From Rhizoclosmatium globosum (taxonomy: Eukaryota > Chytridiomycota > Chytridiomycetes > Chytridiales > Chytriomycetaceae): a stretch of 64,000 bases of DNA. The stretch lies in contig MCGO01000048.1 in NCBI GenBank assembly GCA_002104985.1, positions 267,614 to 331,613 on the forward strand. Direction: 5' to 3'. Positions 9,307 to 20,759 of this stretch are shown here, in pieces (positions within the stretch are counted from its first letter, which is position 1; each line of letters begins with the position of its first letter). The notes under the pieces were generated by a model. It worked only from the letters and a program-made list of their open reading frames with translations. It was not told the DNA's origin and searched no databases. The translations under genes were made by a program, and so were the position numbers.

Positions 9307-10891
9307 TCAAAAATCCATTTGTACACTTGGGGACACAATCTTTCTCCAATCCACATCCTCATTGGCTCCAATCAGCCAACACCCACCAACACACAACATC
9401 TTCAGCGATGCACACTTTCCAATCTCCTCAACACTTTTAATCCTCAACTCCCGAACATTCAACCACTTCAACCTCGTCAATTCAGGTATCCACCATAAAT
9501 CTGAAACCCACGTCCTTGACAGATTCAATTTCTCCAAGTTCCGCATATGCCAGATGGGAGACGCGTCATGTAACCATCTGCATCCGGAGACATCCAGTTG
9601 ATAAAGCGCCGATGGAATTTGTGCTGTCAGTATCGCTGAGGTTCAGAACACGCAACTCAGTCAAGTTTGAAATTACGTCAACGGCATGTTCAGAGATGGG
9701 TGTGTAATTGAGGTAGAGGGATTTCAATATGTTGGATTGGGATACGAGAGGGGATAGGTCGTTGACGCGTGTGTTGCTTATGTCGAGAGATTCTAAGTTG
9801 TGTAGATTGGTGACGAATGCGATAGATCCGATGTCTGAATGGTCGAGACACAACGTTTTGAGAGCAACAAGATGTGAGAGTGGAGACGCATCCCTCACTT
9901 TTGGGAGTTTGGCAGTGAAGCTTTCCAAGGTGATGGACAAATTGGGGATAAATTCGAGATCAGTTATATCCGTATGTGAAACATCAATAGATTTTAATTG
10001 ACGACAATTGTTGAGGTGTTCCGACAGCTCCAACATGGTAGAATCATCAATAAAGTACGACTCAGAAACATCGAGAGACTTCAAGCTCGCAAGTCCTCGT
10101 ATAAACGCAAACTCTTGACACATTGTTCGCTGAATCGAGAGAGTCTCCAATTTGTCCAGAGTTACCAAGGGAGTTAGGTTCTTGCAATCACCATTATTGT
10201 AATTCAGTGAAACTAGATTCGTCAAACCGCCAAGACCTTTCACTGATAATAATTAACGTGTTGAACTGATATCTAAGGACTCCAGATTCTTGAGCCCCAG
10301 TAAAGGCACAAGGCTCTTGATTGGAGTTCCAGAAACATTTAAATGCGTCAAAGTGTGCATAGTAGCCAGTGGATCCAGCTCTCTCACGTATGTTTCAGCA
10401 ATGTTCAGGCTTGTCAAGTGAGGAAACAGAAAGGGAATCGGCAGCACAGACCCCAACTCCGAATGGACAAAGTACGAGCCACCAATGTCCAGGTGAGTCA
10501 CCATTGTCCGTGGAGTCGACCAGTGGGCCAAGTCAAAGTTGATGCACTTCGCCTCAATCGAAACAACATTCGGAAACACGTTCGCAATCAATTCGGCATC
10601 ACGCACGTGCTTGGCAGTTCTGTAATTCGACGCAGATTCGAGATTGAGACTGAGTTTGAGAGTTGCCATCGAAGTGGCGGCGTCGGACGAGAACCGCTCT
10701 TTGACCAACTCGGATCCAACGTCGGCTTGGGCGACACTCGGCGGAACAACAACTACGATCCGGCGAAGGACGGCAAGGCGCAGCGTCGAAAAGGCGGTGA
10801 GGCGGCTCGTCGACAAGAGACGGAGGAAGTCCGTGCCGCTCATGTGCTCAGCGAAGGCGTCCGCGAGAATAAGCAACACTCGAACCTCCAT
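9307..10891 (-). pseudogene. Leucine-rich-repeat gene broken by a stop and a frameshift
   Basis: Starting at ATG 10891, a coding frame of SDS22-like LRRs of about 22 residues (units such as HTLTHLNVSGTPIKSLVPL) extends over 1.5 kb. An in-frame TAA sits at 10253-10255. The repeat pattern continues in the same frame straight after it (VKGLGGLTNLVSLNY). A second break, a one-base frame change, lies near 9590: LRRs leave one frame at ...RVLNLSDT and resume as LDVSGC in another, ending at 9307. No splice signals of plausible length explain either break. It is either a recent pseudogene, two errors in the assembly, or a gene using recoding. The N-terminus (about 100 residues) precedes the LRRs and might be a degenerate F-box. 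It starts 21 bp after the GNAT-like gene's stop. Confidence 0.6.
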
Positions 10892-10912
10892 TTGAATCCT
10901 CTTTTTATTGCG

Positions 10913-12102
10913 TTAAGCCTTTAGACTTCCCACTAGCCAGTCCACTGCTACGTCCTCGGAAATGACATACCCTATTCTTCCAAACAGCGGAATACTAGCT
11001 GCATTATCAGTTTGTGTGTAACAATGCGGTACAAGTGAATTAAATCCTGCAGAATCTTGCAAATCCACATGAGGGAGGCCCAGCGTGTCCAACACGGCAG
11101 TGGCAGCAGGCGACGTGAAAAAGTCGCGATATGCCTTTGTCGCCGCAGCAGTACAATAAACGGCGAGTCCTTTACGACGATACAGAGGCATGGTCCAATT
11201 CAAGCCAATGGAGAATCCGAGGTGTACAAGGCACCAAGATACAGGTCTAAATCACATAAGAAATTAGAGGATTGAATCCAGAAACTCAAAACTTACGGAA
11301 GAGTCCCTAAATCGTCTGGAACAGACGAATCCAAACTCTCCAAAGCCCTTACAACGCGTCCCAATCCACCCACCGTCTCATCCATCATAATTCGTTCAAT
11401 ATATGGACGATAATATGGATACTTGTTGTTATTCGTGATTGTGTCAATATCCCCAACCCTCATACGATCCAACACAAAAGCCTCGTTACCCACAACAAAT
11501 CGTGTCCCAATCGGAAGTGAAAGCTGGTTCAGGTGGTCCAAGGCCTTTTGATCAACCACAAGCTTTCCTTCAGACTCTGTTGTAGCGGTAAACACCAATG
11601 CATTATGGGGCAGACATTCGAGAGTCAGGTCGAAAAGTAGTTTGACGGCTGGTATGTATCGCTTCTCAAGAAACCCGATGAATATCTGGGATGGATCTAT
11701 TGGTGCGTCCGGGAGTGAAGCTGCAAAATGCGCTACTTGGAGAAAAACTGACTGGATGAAAGGGGATACGGGGTCCTGACAGAGAGGAGAAGTTGAGTCA
11801 AACCAGAACTCGGTGTATGTTCTTTGACGACTTCTTGTGTTGACAATTACAAATGCTATGCTCTCTGAGAGTAGAACAGGAGCCGACTCGCTTCCTGTCT
11901 GGGAAGAAGCGTTTGATGAGAAGGCGAGAATGTGGCGGCCGTCAGGTTCTTGGAATGGATGAGAGTTTTTGAAGTAGTTGTAGACCAAATAGCTGAGAAA
12001 GCCGAGGGGAAATGGAGTTGGAGAAACAGTTTTGGCTTTCACGATACTGACAATCTGAGCCAGGTTGTCGTTGGTAGCATCATAACGAGAGAAGGTTGTC
12101 AT
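10913..12102 (-). CDS. Putative GNAT-fold acyl/acetyltransferase
   Basis: Two exons (11297-12102 and 10913-11246) joined across a 50-nt intron give 379 residues. Most of the protein matches nothing I can name. Near the C-terminus, LGFSIGLNWTMPLYRRKGLA resembles the acetyl-CoA-binding motif of GNAT enzymes (xxxxPxYRxxGhg), especially of glycine N-acyltransferase-like proteins. The downstream VYCTAAATKAYRDF would be the following helix, and an HxDLQDSAGFNSL segment follows. A full-length two-half layout of this size fits GLYAT-type proteins. Substrate cannot be stated. No signal peptide or membrane span is obvious. Confidence 0.45.
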
Positions 12103-12234
12103 TTTTGAACAGTTTCAAATGCTTCGATTCGAAATCTAAAAAACTGTCAACCTTGTGCTTACATCAGCCTCATAGAAAGTCTGATATCACAAATGACCCA
12201 AAACTTGTTCAACAATTGCAAATGAATCACACAC

Positions 12235-13115
12235 TCAATTGTCGAATATGAAAACATTCATAGCCTTCCTTGCTCGAATTCCCCACACTAGCCCTACTTT
12301 CTGAGAAACCCATTCGACTTGGATCTGACGTTTCCTTTCCATATCTTGAACTATCTTACGAATATCAACGCATTCAACAACTGCTCCAAATCCACGGCCC
12401 CGTTGTTCAATCGGCCAAACGTGAAGTTCAAATTCACTTATCGTCTGCAACCCGTAAAACACAAGACCAGGTCCAAACAGAAACGCGAGCGTCCAAATAA
12501 CAGTGTCGCTTCGGGACTCCAAGCAGAACATGGACTTGCAGAGTAACGACGAAAGAATACTTGACTTCAAGAGTCCAAGCAGATACGCGAGATGAGTGCG
12601 CTGACCGAGTTGTAAAAGAGAACATGGATGTGCAGCATGCCATTTTACAGATTCAAGCTCAACAGCGAGTTTTGGAGATAGTTGCTGGACAGTTGGATGA
12701 CGTTCTGTGACAAGGAATGCCAGGAGATGCGATGACATTGGCAGTGTAGTGTTTGTTTCCCTTGTATGTAATGATGCCGGGAATGCCCCAGGAAGAAGTG
12801 ATTCTTGAGAGTCAAGGGTTTGTGTGTTACTCTTTGAAAAGACTTGTTTATGAGAACGAATGGCAAGTATGAGGCACAGGCACGAATAGCTGAAGAATGT
12901 AAGAACACCGAAGCTGACTGCTAACTGGGTGCCTGGTGCTTTAACTGTGACTTGGTAGGCGGTTGTGAGGGCGAATAAGGCTGCAAGAGATAAGAGACCA
13001 AGTACAGCATAAGATATCAATTGATTGATTCCAGTTAGTTTAGAGACGACCAACGGATCGCAGGAGACGCTTGGGTTACGGGCTTAGCGCTTTGAGAAGT
13101 GGCATTTAAACTCAT
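12235..13115 (-). CDS. Membrane protein of unknown function
   Basis: Two exons give 268 residues: a short first exon (13055-13115) starting MSLNATSQSAKP, and a long one (12235-12980). The 74-nt intron between them has a GTTGGT donor, a CTAAC branch-like motif and a TTGCAG acceptor. Three hydrophobic segments are likely: QLAVSFGVLTFFSYSCLCLI, one around YLLGLLKSSILSSLL, and TVIWTLAFLFGPGLVFYGL. The hydrophilic C-terminal 60 residues end near MNVFIFDN. No family is recognised. The first exon is the least certain part. Confidence 0.5.
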
Positions 13116-13283
13116 ACCTCGTCGACTCAAGCCTGAGAATATCATCATCAATTTCTACATTCAAAACCGCAGTATATCCGTCACTTCTCCGTGATGATGA
13201 GGTCGGGAAAGCACCAATGAGCAGTGGTTGTCTTTCTTGATTCATTTTTCTCACTTTATTACTTCAGGTTCTTTTTTTACTTA

Positions 13284-15646
13284 TTACCGACTCGGCGTCA
13301 TTTTCGACGCGTTTGGTGGGATAGGTGGGGGCAGCACCGATGTCTTCTGTTGCTGTGGAGCTGCTGATTTGGGACGACCATTCGATGGGGGTTGTCCGTT
13401 CGATGGAGGTTGCGGAGTTGCTGGAGGCTTTGCAACCGCAGAGTTTTTGATGCTTGAACTTTGTTGTACTTGTTTCACGGGAGAGGTGGGAGGAACAGGT
13501 GGTGGAACTGCAACTTTCCCCTTCAATTGAGCTAATGCATCCCCAATTGCCGCGATGGCTCTTTGATCCATCATATCCTTCGCATAAAATAGAGCCTTTG
13601 AATAAACTTTAACAGCAGCATCATATTTTTGCTGTCGGACTGTTATTATTGATTTAGAACAGGTGTCGGAGAAACATGATGAAGTCACCTTCAACTTGCC
13701 CAATAAGCACCAGCGCGTTCAAACACCACCGTTGGTCTTTAAGCTGTTGTGCGACTTTCAAACCAGCAATTCCCATCGCTTTCGCCTTCTCATCCCGTCC
13801 CATTTCCAAATGACATCTTCCAATGTCATGATACAACCATGCTCTTTCCAAGCTTGGTGCTGCAGTCACTGGCGCAGTCGAAGCAGACGATGGAGCGGAC
13901 GGAATAGTGGTTGTTGTCGTGTCATCCTCAGGTGGAGAAACCACTGTGGGAGGGGCAGGTGCAGTCACGACGGGAACAAGTAACTTCTTTTCAAACGCAG
14001 CAATAGCGTCATCGAATCTTCGCAATTTCACACAGATACGTCCCATATTCCCAAGTGCACGGGATATGCATTCGGGTAGGTCTTTTGCCTTGCAATGCTG
14101 TAAATCTGTTTGGAAAATATCAGTTGTTCAGAGAGGTAATGAAGGCCAAAGAAACCTTTTCGATAGAATTGCATGGCTTGTGGTAGGCATCCCAAATCCA
14201 TGTAAATGTTTCCAATCATACTCGTTACATCCGAAATATTCTTTTCGCGGTTTGGAAGATTATTAATATCGCCAGTCAGACGTGTCAAAAGGCTTCGAGC
14301 GGCTTGAAGGGCTCGTTGGTGATCCCCCTTCTCCATCGCTAAATTCTCCTCGTTTTAGTCGTACGCTCAAAATAAAACATATGCATACATAGTGTAACGA
14401 CATTCATTGACGCGTTCACATACTTTTCCGCTTCAGCTGTGAACCGGTTTCTCTTGTAATCACTGCTCTTTCCTCGTGACTTGACTCCACCACCGGCTTT
14501 TGGGTTTTGTGCATCGAGAACAGCTTGAGCTTCTCGCGCCTTATGTTCGACGCCTTTTTCTTCGATCAGGGCTCTGTTTCGAGCTGCACATTCCCAGAAA
14601 TTAGATTATGAAACAAAAATGAAAAAAGGAAGCATCCACACCTGAAATAACGCGCTCTTTTGCTGGTGAACGCTCCTTCTTTCTAGCGTATATTGGCTTT
14701 TGCTGTCTCCAGAACTCTGTACGGGTTTCCAGGTAATGAAGGCATCCTTTCACAAGATTCATTATTCCGTTATTTGGATTATGTTCAAAGTCTATCCAAG
14801 TTAACAAAGTTTGAGAATTCGAAATCAATATAAGAAGTATGAAAACTACCTTTATCCGTTAAAAATATCTCGAGGTATTCTTTGTCAGGATACAACTCGC
14901 CTAACAAGTGTTTCGAGTTTTTAGCCGACATTGGAACTTCCTTTTTTGCAGCATGAGCTGGTACTGCATGAGTTGCCCCTTTGGGACCTGTCGCATGTGC
15001 CACGATAATTTGCCCGTCTTCCGTAATCTTAATTCCTGGTGGAGCTTGAACTTTGTAATCTTTTGGATCTACCCAAGACAGATTACAATCAAAATCGTAA
15101 GTATATAGGAAAACATACTTCCAATAGAGTTATCAATCGCTTCTCGTGCCTTCTGAATCCCTAATCGAAATTCATCAAGCTCAGGACGAAGCTTATTCCC
15201 GCGATGGTAAAACACGAGCGCCATTTCAAAGTCTCCTTTCGCATATAGGGCTTCTGCTTTTTGAAAGACCCCCTGTAAAAGACGCGATTTTAGAATGAAC
15301 ACTTCTCAACATAGGTGAGTCACAATTTTACCCTAAAGAACAGAATATCGCCCTTCAAAGATAAGTTTGCATCTTCTAACGCCTTTTCGGAGTCTCCTAG
15401 TTGGAGGTAACACTTTGATCGGGCAACGAGACAGTTTTTGTCATCAAGTTTCATGGCAAGTGCCTGACGAAAACGCGTTCGTTAGATCAAGCGACGATAT
15501 TTGAAACAGTGTACTTTTGTGTATGCGATGATTGCTTTCTTGTAATCTCCTTGCTTTGCAAGGATATCTCCTTCTGCATAGAGACTTTGGAAGCTGGAGA
15601 CGGGCTCCTTTGGCTCGTCCTCGTCGCTACTGTCATCTCGTCCCAT
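13284..15646 (-). CDS. ODAD4: Outer dynein arm docking TPR protein (ODAD4/TTC25)
   Basis: Nine exons (15515-15646, 15332-15463, 15119-15272, 14850-15068, 14642-14791, 14389-14583, 14156-14338, 13689-14105 and 13284-13639) give 645 residues. The protein opens with a TPR block (YAEGDILAKQGDYKKAIIAY, DDKNCLVARSKCYLQLGD, FEMALVFYHRGNKLRPE) that closely follows ODAD4/TTC25. A second TPR set follows (MIGNIYMDLGCLPQAMQFY, ALGNMGRICVKLRRFDDAI). The C-terminus is Pro/Ser-rich. ODAD4 helps dock outer dynein arms to axonemal doublets, so it acts only in motile flagella. Its presence implies swimming zoospores. Every intron is short and phase-consistent. The gene is broken by no stop. Confidence 0.9.
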
Positions 15647-16145
15647 TTGTAATATCCCAAGATTCGATTATATGGTTCTGTGCTGGGAGTTGGACTGTAT
15701 TAAATTCCGTATTCAATCTGATTATCTGGAACGCTTTGAAGTTCAGGAGAGTAGTTCAGGCGTCCGATTCAAAGAAAAGAAGTCAGCGGCAATACTTGTA
15801 GCAGTGATCAATCAACAATCAATGGTTCCAAGAAGGATGCAGGTCGAAAGCTGCTTCAAGATGAATTGTCAGATTCAGGTATGAGTTTGTCACTCAATTT
15901 ACTGCGTCATGGCCCTTAAAACCGCCAACTACGTTAACAGATGGCATATGAATTGGTGCTCTTTCTTTCTTGGGATACGCACTGCAACTTCTGAATCCAG
16001 AACCGAAAACGGTTGGCACAAACAACAAGACAACCCGCGGGATCTATTTTAGAATGATATCTTATATTGTAAACCCAAATACTTTACTCCTTGTCCCCAA
16101 TACACTCGCATCTTTGCATACCAATCGATCCATGATACTAAACAA
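15647..16145. other. Intergenic, ODAD4 upstream / CK2-beta downstream
   Basis: About 500 bp between the ODAD4 start and the CK2-beta stop, both on the minus strand. I see only scattered short frames that overlap neither gene's protein pattern, AT-rich stretches, and no RNA gene or repeat. Confidence 0.5.
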
Positions 16146-17722
16146 TCAATCGTCGCCAAAGATATCTTCATCCATACCATTATTACCCTCACCAGGACCT
16201 GTCCCAGAATCTCCTCGATCAACACCCACTTCCATCCGCCGATCCACAATTCCAATTCCAGCACCCATATCAACACCATCCTTCCACCTCAACCATCCCA
16301 TTCTAGGACCAGTAACCGCCTTCTCAGAAACCTTGAACCCAAAGATCCGAGGAACGTAGACGCGGTAGTTTGGCAACCGAGAGAGTTGGTTTGGTTGCGG
16401 CTCGTCTGGGTCGGTCACTTGCTGTTGCTGTGGTGATGAAGCCGAGTTTCGTGATGGAGTCAGGACAGGTGGGATGAGTTGTGGGTATGTGTTGTACAGG
16501 AGGTGTGGGAATGTTGTTCCAAAGAAGGCGCCGTCAATGTTTTGGAATTTGGCCTGTGGTGTTTGTGTGATGTTAGCTTTAGTATAACCCTCTTTCACAT
16601 TCTTCCTGCTCTCATGGTTTCAATTGGTGGCATTAAGATCCGCTCGTTCCTCGCTCCGCGTTCACTATGTTCGCTCCATGGTTTCACCCTATAGTATGAA
16701 AGCTTCGCTCATTCTTCGCTACGCGGGCTTCATCTGACGGCATTGAGTTCCGCTCGTTCCTCGCTCTGAGTACATACCTCACGAGGGTGATACAAATCAC
16801 AACATCTAACACAAAACATTTTGACAGTATCAACAGAAGGCTGGTCAGACCGACCACAAGGAAGCACAGGAGCCCCACCACACCCTTCACGAGGACAAGC
16901 ACCGAATTCGGCTTCAGCCAACCGATCCGCCATGACGCCGAGACCACCTTTCGTCAAAAGAAAGCGCTGATGAATGAGACCATAGAGCATTTCGGCGGAA
17001 GATTCAATGAGAGAGAGTTGGGCGGGGGTAGGTTGAGGGTCGAGTTCCAAATCCAGAATCATGTCGAGGGCTTCATTGTACAAGAGAACAAGCGTGTTGA
17101 GACCAGTCAGGTTAAAGTCGTCCTTGATGAAATCTTCGGGGACCTCAATAAAGAATTCGTGGCCTGGCAAGGAGCAGTACCAATAGATCCACGAGACGGC
17201 GGATGATTCACCTGAACTTGAGTCTGATGATTCTGAATCTATCGTAACGATGTTTTAGCAAACAAAGCAAGGAATAACGAAGGGTGCATCGCATGGGTTG
17301 CTTTTCAACCAACCTTCCACAAATTCATCCTCCTCCTCCTCATCGTCGTCATCGTCAGCATTTCCATCCTGACCACCCATCCCGCCAAAGATGTCGCCAT
17401 CGCGCAGGGACAGGGCATTGTTGTTTTGAGTTGTTGAGTTATTGTTTTGGTTTGAGTTGGATTGGAGCTGTGACCAGCGGGCGTTCGAGGCAGAGTTGTT
17501 TGACGATGCGGATTTTAATTGCGGCCGAGTTAAAAATGAACTGAGTTTTGGTTGTTGTTGTTTCGAAGATTGTTGTTGTTTTGAAGGTGGTTCTGCGAGG
17601 GCCGCTGCGACAAGAAGGTCAAAGTCACGTGCGTCAACTTCCATTTGACGGCTTGGAATTGTGGCTTCGAATTGGTGGTGGTGGTGGTGGTGGTGGTGGT
17701 GTGGGAGGGCGGCCGGTGACAT
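16146..17722 (-). CDS. Casein kinase 2 regulatory subunit beta
   Basis: Three exons (17314-17722, 16778-17238 and 16146-16553) give 425 residues. The core is unmistakable: SAVSWIYWYCSLPGHEFFIE, DDFNLTGL, AEMLYGLIHQRFLLTKGGL, FGACPR, a zinc-finger CxxxxC...CVRCC pair, then GAFFGTTFPHLLYNTYP and VPRIFGFKVS. The subunit dimerises through the zinc finger and docks and directs the CK2 catalytic subunit. Compared with the ~215-residue animal form there is a roughly 150-residue N-terminal extension holding a polyhistidine run, a Gln/Asn-rich part and an acidic Asp/Glu stretch, plus a Gly/Met-rich tail. Intron 2 (16554-16777) is unusually long and internally repetitive. The region 5' of the ATG is half of a long inverted repeat. 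Confidence 0.93.
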
Positions 17723-17734
17723 TGCTCTCGTTCT

Positions 17735-18625
17735 TTGGTGGTTTTAGGCTCGGTTCCAGCCTCGTCTTCTCGAATTGGGTCTTGTTGTCTTTTTCTCGAA
17801 GAGAGGCTGGTCCTGAATCAATTAGAAAATCTGTCCACCACTGCCTCCCTGCCACCGCCTTTTCTCCTGAACCGCCCAAGCGAATCCTACGAAATTTGGC
17901 ATATGCATAAGTAAGTATATTTTATTACGAACTGCCAAAGAACATCTCAATTGGATTGGCAGATCCTCGGCAAACGACATGTGCCTGAGGCAGAGCTTAG
18001 TCAAAACCCATCAATCCCCCACTTGCAATGATACATACCACTTGAACGACTCAAAACTTCTTACAATGGTGCCAGAGAGGCAGCTATGATAGCTATTTTA
18101 TAGTGACAACTTGATTGGGGAAGACGTTCAAACAGCTTTCAAGAGGCTTCCAATCCTTAGCCAACAATTATTCATTCGTATTTATTCGTAATCACAAGGT
18201 CAGGCAGATTCATAGGGGCAATTAGTGAGTGAATTTTCATATTGCTTCCCCCAACCATCTAGAACTTCTGGAGCCATTTACAAGGCTATTATCATCAGGA
18301 TACAATATATCAAACAATAAAATCGGTTGGAGAACGTTGGTACAAAGTTTGAATGTGTTTTGGCTCATGTCAGTGACCAGTCAGGGTTGTTTGTAGAGGA
18401 TCTGCCAATCCGATTGTGATGCCACTTTGCAATTCATAATAAATTACACTTACTCATTGATATACCAAATTTGGTGGAATTCGCTTGGGCGGTTCAGGAG
18501 AAAAGGCGGTGGCAGGGAGGCAGTGGTGGACAGATTTTCTAATTGATTCAGGACCAGCCTCTCTTCGAGAAAAAAAGAGGAAGAAGAGAGGCTGGCACCG
18601 AGCCTATGGTGGTTTGCGTTTTGAA
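17735..18625. repeat. Long inverted repeat between CK2-beta and an LRR gene
   Basis: The left arm (about 17735-17985) and right arm (about 18390-18625) are reverse complements, separated by about 400 bp. A core of about 94 bp (17792-17885 against 18479-18573) is identical. Outside it the arms are about 80% alike with small indels, for example the shared GGATTGGCAGATCCTC near the spacer. The left arm reaches the CK2-beta start region and the right arm the leader of the LRR gene. The spacer (about 17986-18389) is AT-rich, with no gene seen. Confidence 0.85.
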
Positions 18626-18649
18626 AACAAAGGAAGAAGTTGTTGGCAA

Positions 18650-19456
18650 ATGGACTCCCTCTTGAATGAACTCAAGCTGCTCATCCTGCTCTGGATTCCT
18701 CAGCCACGCGTGTTTAAATACCGGAGGCTATCTCGCGCCTTTAATTACATCATCACTTCGAAACAGTTTATTCTCAAAAGCAGAGCTATCCACTCCAAAC
18801 CTGATTTGACGATTGAAGAGAAGAATTGGTGCATTTCTCGCTGGTTTGCCATGCCTCCAGCGTCGCAATCAGGTTACGCAGCTGCCATTCTATCATACCG
18901 TTCAAATTTGGAACTCAGCTTTCACCAGAAAGCCAGCGCCTTTCGTCCCATACCTTCATCCATAGGACAATTGACCGATCTCACTTCTCTAATACTTGAA
19001 GGCTGCATACTAAAAGGCCCCATTCCGCTTGAATTGTTCACATTGACCAACCTGGAAACAATCAAGTTCGATCACAATGAACTCATTGGCACAATTAGCC
19101 CCCTTATTGGCAATCTCGTTAACCTGCGATTCCTTTCTTTCTATCAAAATCATCTTGTTAGTGGGGTTCCTACTGAAATTAGTCAATGTAGTAAACTGGA
19201 ATATCTCAACGTGAGTTACAACTTTCTCACAGAGACCATACCAGACTCCATCGGCCAATTGAGTTGCCTTCACACCTTATCTTTCCATTTTCAAACTGTA
19301 GAAGACTATGTTGTTGTGAGGCAATTGCCTCTTATTCCCGCCCTCTCGCAACTAACATCGTTGAAGGTGTTTCATTGCAACAATCCTGACGATGTGGAAG
19401 CAATTCGTAAATATTTACCAAACTTCAACATGGAATATGACAATCTAAGCTTTTAG
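18650..19456 (+). CDS. Leucine-rich-repeat protein, plant-receptor-like repeats
   Basis: An intronless frame from ATG 18650 encodes 268 residues (MDSLLNELKLLILLW...). The C-terminal half has about six LRRs with the 24-residue plant-type consensus, for example IPSSIGQLTDLTSLILEGC, GPIPLELFTLTNLETIKF, ISPLIGNLVNLRFLSFYQN and EISQCSKLEYLNVSYNFL. The N-terminal 100 residues are basic and unremarkable, with no signal peptide, transmembrane span or kinase domain. The frame stays open upstream through the inverted-repeat arm, but the first ATG is here. The likely role is protein binding, with the partner unknown. Confidence 0.6.
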   Translation: MDSLLNELKLLILLWIPQPRVFKYRRLSRAFNYIITSKQFILKSRAIHSKPDLTIEEKNWCISRWFAMPPASQSGYAAAILSYRSNLELSFHQKASAFRPIPSSIGQLTDLTSLILEGCILKGPIPLELFTLTNLETIKFDHNELIGTISPLIGNLVNLRFLSFYQNHLVSGVPTEISQCSKLEYLNVSYNFLTETIPDSIGQLSCLHTLSFHFQTVEDYVVVRQLPLIPALSQLTSLKVFHCNNPDDVEAIRKYLPNFNMEYDNLSF

Positions 19457-19655
19457 GCGATTCAGAAAATGATGAAATAAAGCTGAAGTATCTTGATGTC
19501 AACAACTGGACCATCTGTACCTTTCACACAGTACAAATAAAAAGAAGAAGACGAGAAAAGAAAAGAGAAGAAAAACGATTAACGTGCCTTTTTTTTATTT
19601 GTTAGATTTCATTTTACAAAAATAGCTTGAAACACAGACTTCGGCATCGCACAAG

Positions 19656-20759
19656 ATGTCAAACATCTCTTCCTTCCTCCCACTCCTCATATGTACATTC
19701 CTTGGCGGTCTTGCCTTTGAAAACGGTCTTCACGGCATATGGCGAGCAGCGGACCTTATACGAACACAAACCAACAATACAACTGCAAAACTCATTTTCG
19801 CTTGCAACCTCGTGATCCTTACTGACGTGGCAGTGTATCAATGGTCGAATATGTCTGTTTCGAATACTTGTTATCCGGTTTCGTTTGCTGGCGAGGCGTT
19901 GTATCATGTGTTCATGTGTATCTTTGGTAAGCTTTTGGAGTTTAAGTCAGCAATGAGCTTTATTGGCAATAGAGCATTACGTTGAAACCAGAAACTGGAA
20001 GCTCCATATGGGAAAATAGGGGCTCAGACAGTCCCGGACAACAGAGAGAGCTGCCTTGGCAATTATCTCAACTTTTAATCATTATCGACTCTCACTAATC
20101 CGTACACTGAAATGTCTTTCACACTCACAGATATATTCCTTCTTTTCAAGACATGGTATATTCTCGATAGGAAGACCTGGTTCCTGATTGTTTCCATCAT
20201 ATTCATATTGAACCGAATAGGATGGGGTGCAATAGAATCGTATAAGTCGTATGGATTATGGGATCAAGATTCAGATTCCTGTAAATGGATTGCAAATGTA
20301 GATATGATGACTGGGTACGTCCTCAGTTCCTCTCCATGTTAAACTAATTCATTCACATTTCGATCGTAGAGTATATGCGTCTGATATCGCAATTGATTTA
20401 CTTGCAACGATTTCAACGCTGATAGAGAGCCGAAGGTACGCCGAAAGCGAGTTCAAGCAATTCTTCCAAATCATGGTTTTGGAAAACTGTACGTTTCCTT
20501 CGATTACGCTGGCGCAAACTAACAGGTTCTTGTGTTCTTAGTGATTCGATCAGCTTTGAGTATGGCAGTAACAATATTTGGACTTTGTTCTGTTTGGCAA
20601 GGCGATGAGACTGCAACGATGCAGTTCATTTTCTTTAGCATACAGACATATGTTATTTGTCATTTACTCAATAGTGAGCATTATTGGTTGAGATTGAGGA
20701 CCGCAGCTGTCCCTGAGGAGTTTAAAGAAGTCACGGTTGACTCAGAGCTACAAACTTAA
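19656..20759 (+). CDS. Seven-transmembrane protein, unknown family
   Basis: Four exons (19656-19926, 20131-20314, 20370-20488 and 20542-20759) give 263 residues. Seven hydrophobic stretches are evident, starting FLPLLICTFLGGLAF and ending FIFFSIQTYVICHLL. The third spans the first splice junction (MCIFDIFLLFKTWYIL). Intron 1 is long for this locus (204 nt) and the others are 54-55 nt. The layout fits fungal orphan 7TM proteins, but no signature motif (DRY, NPxxY, opsin Lys) is visible, so receptor function is not claimed. Confidence 0.6.

Noticed and set aside
10238..10252. A 15-nt GT...AG segment overlapping the in-frame stop of the LRR gene.
   Set aside because: Too short to splice, and removal shortens the LRR unit to 18 residues, breaking the repeat length.
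9307..13115. Reading the broken LRR, GNAT-like and membrane genes as a co-transcribed set.
   Set aside because: Close spacing on one strand is general here; no functional link between them is visible.
17634..17879. A minus-strand frame with MGGSGEKAVAGRQWW also seen on the plus strand at 18485.
   Set aside because: Both come from the inverted-repeat core; no ATG starts the frame and no family resembles it.
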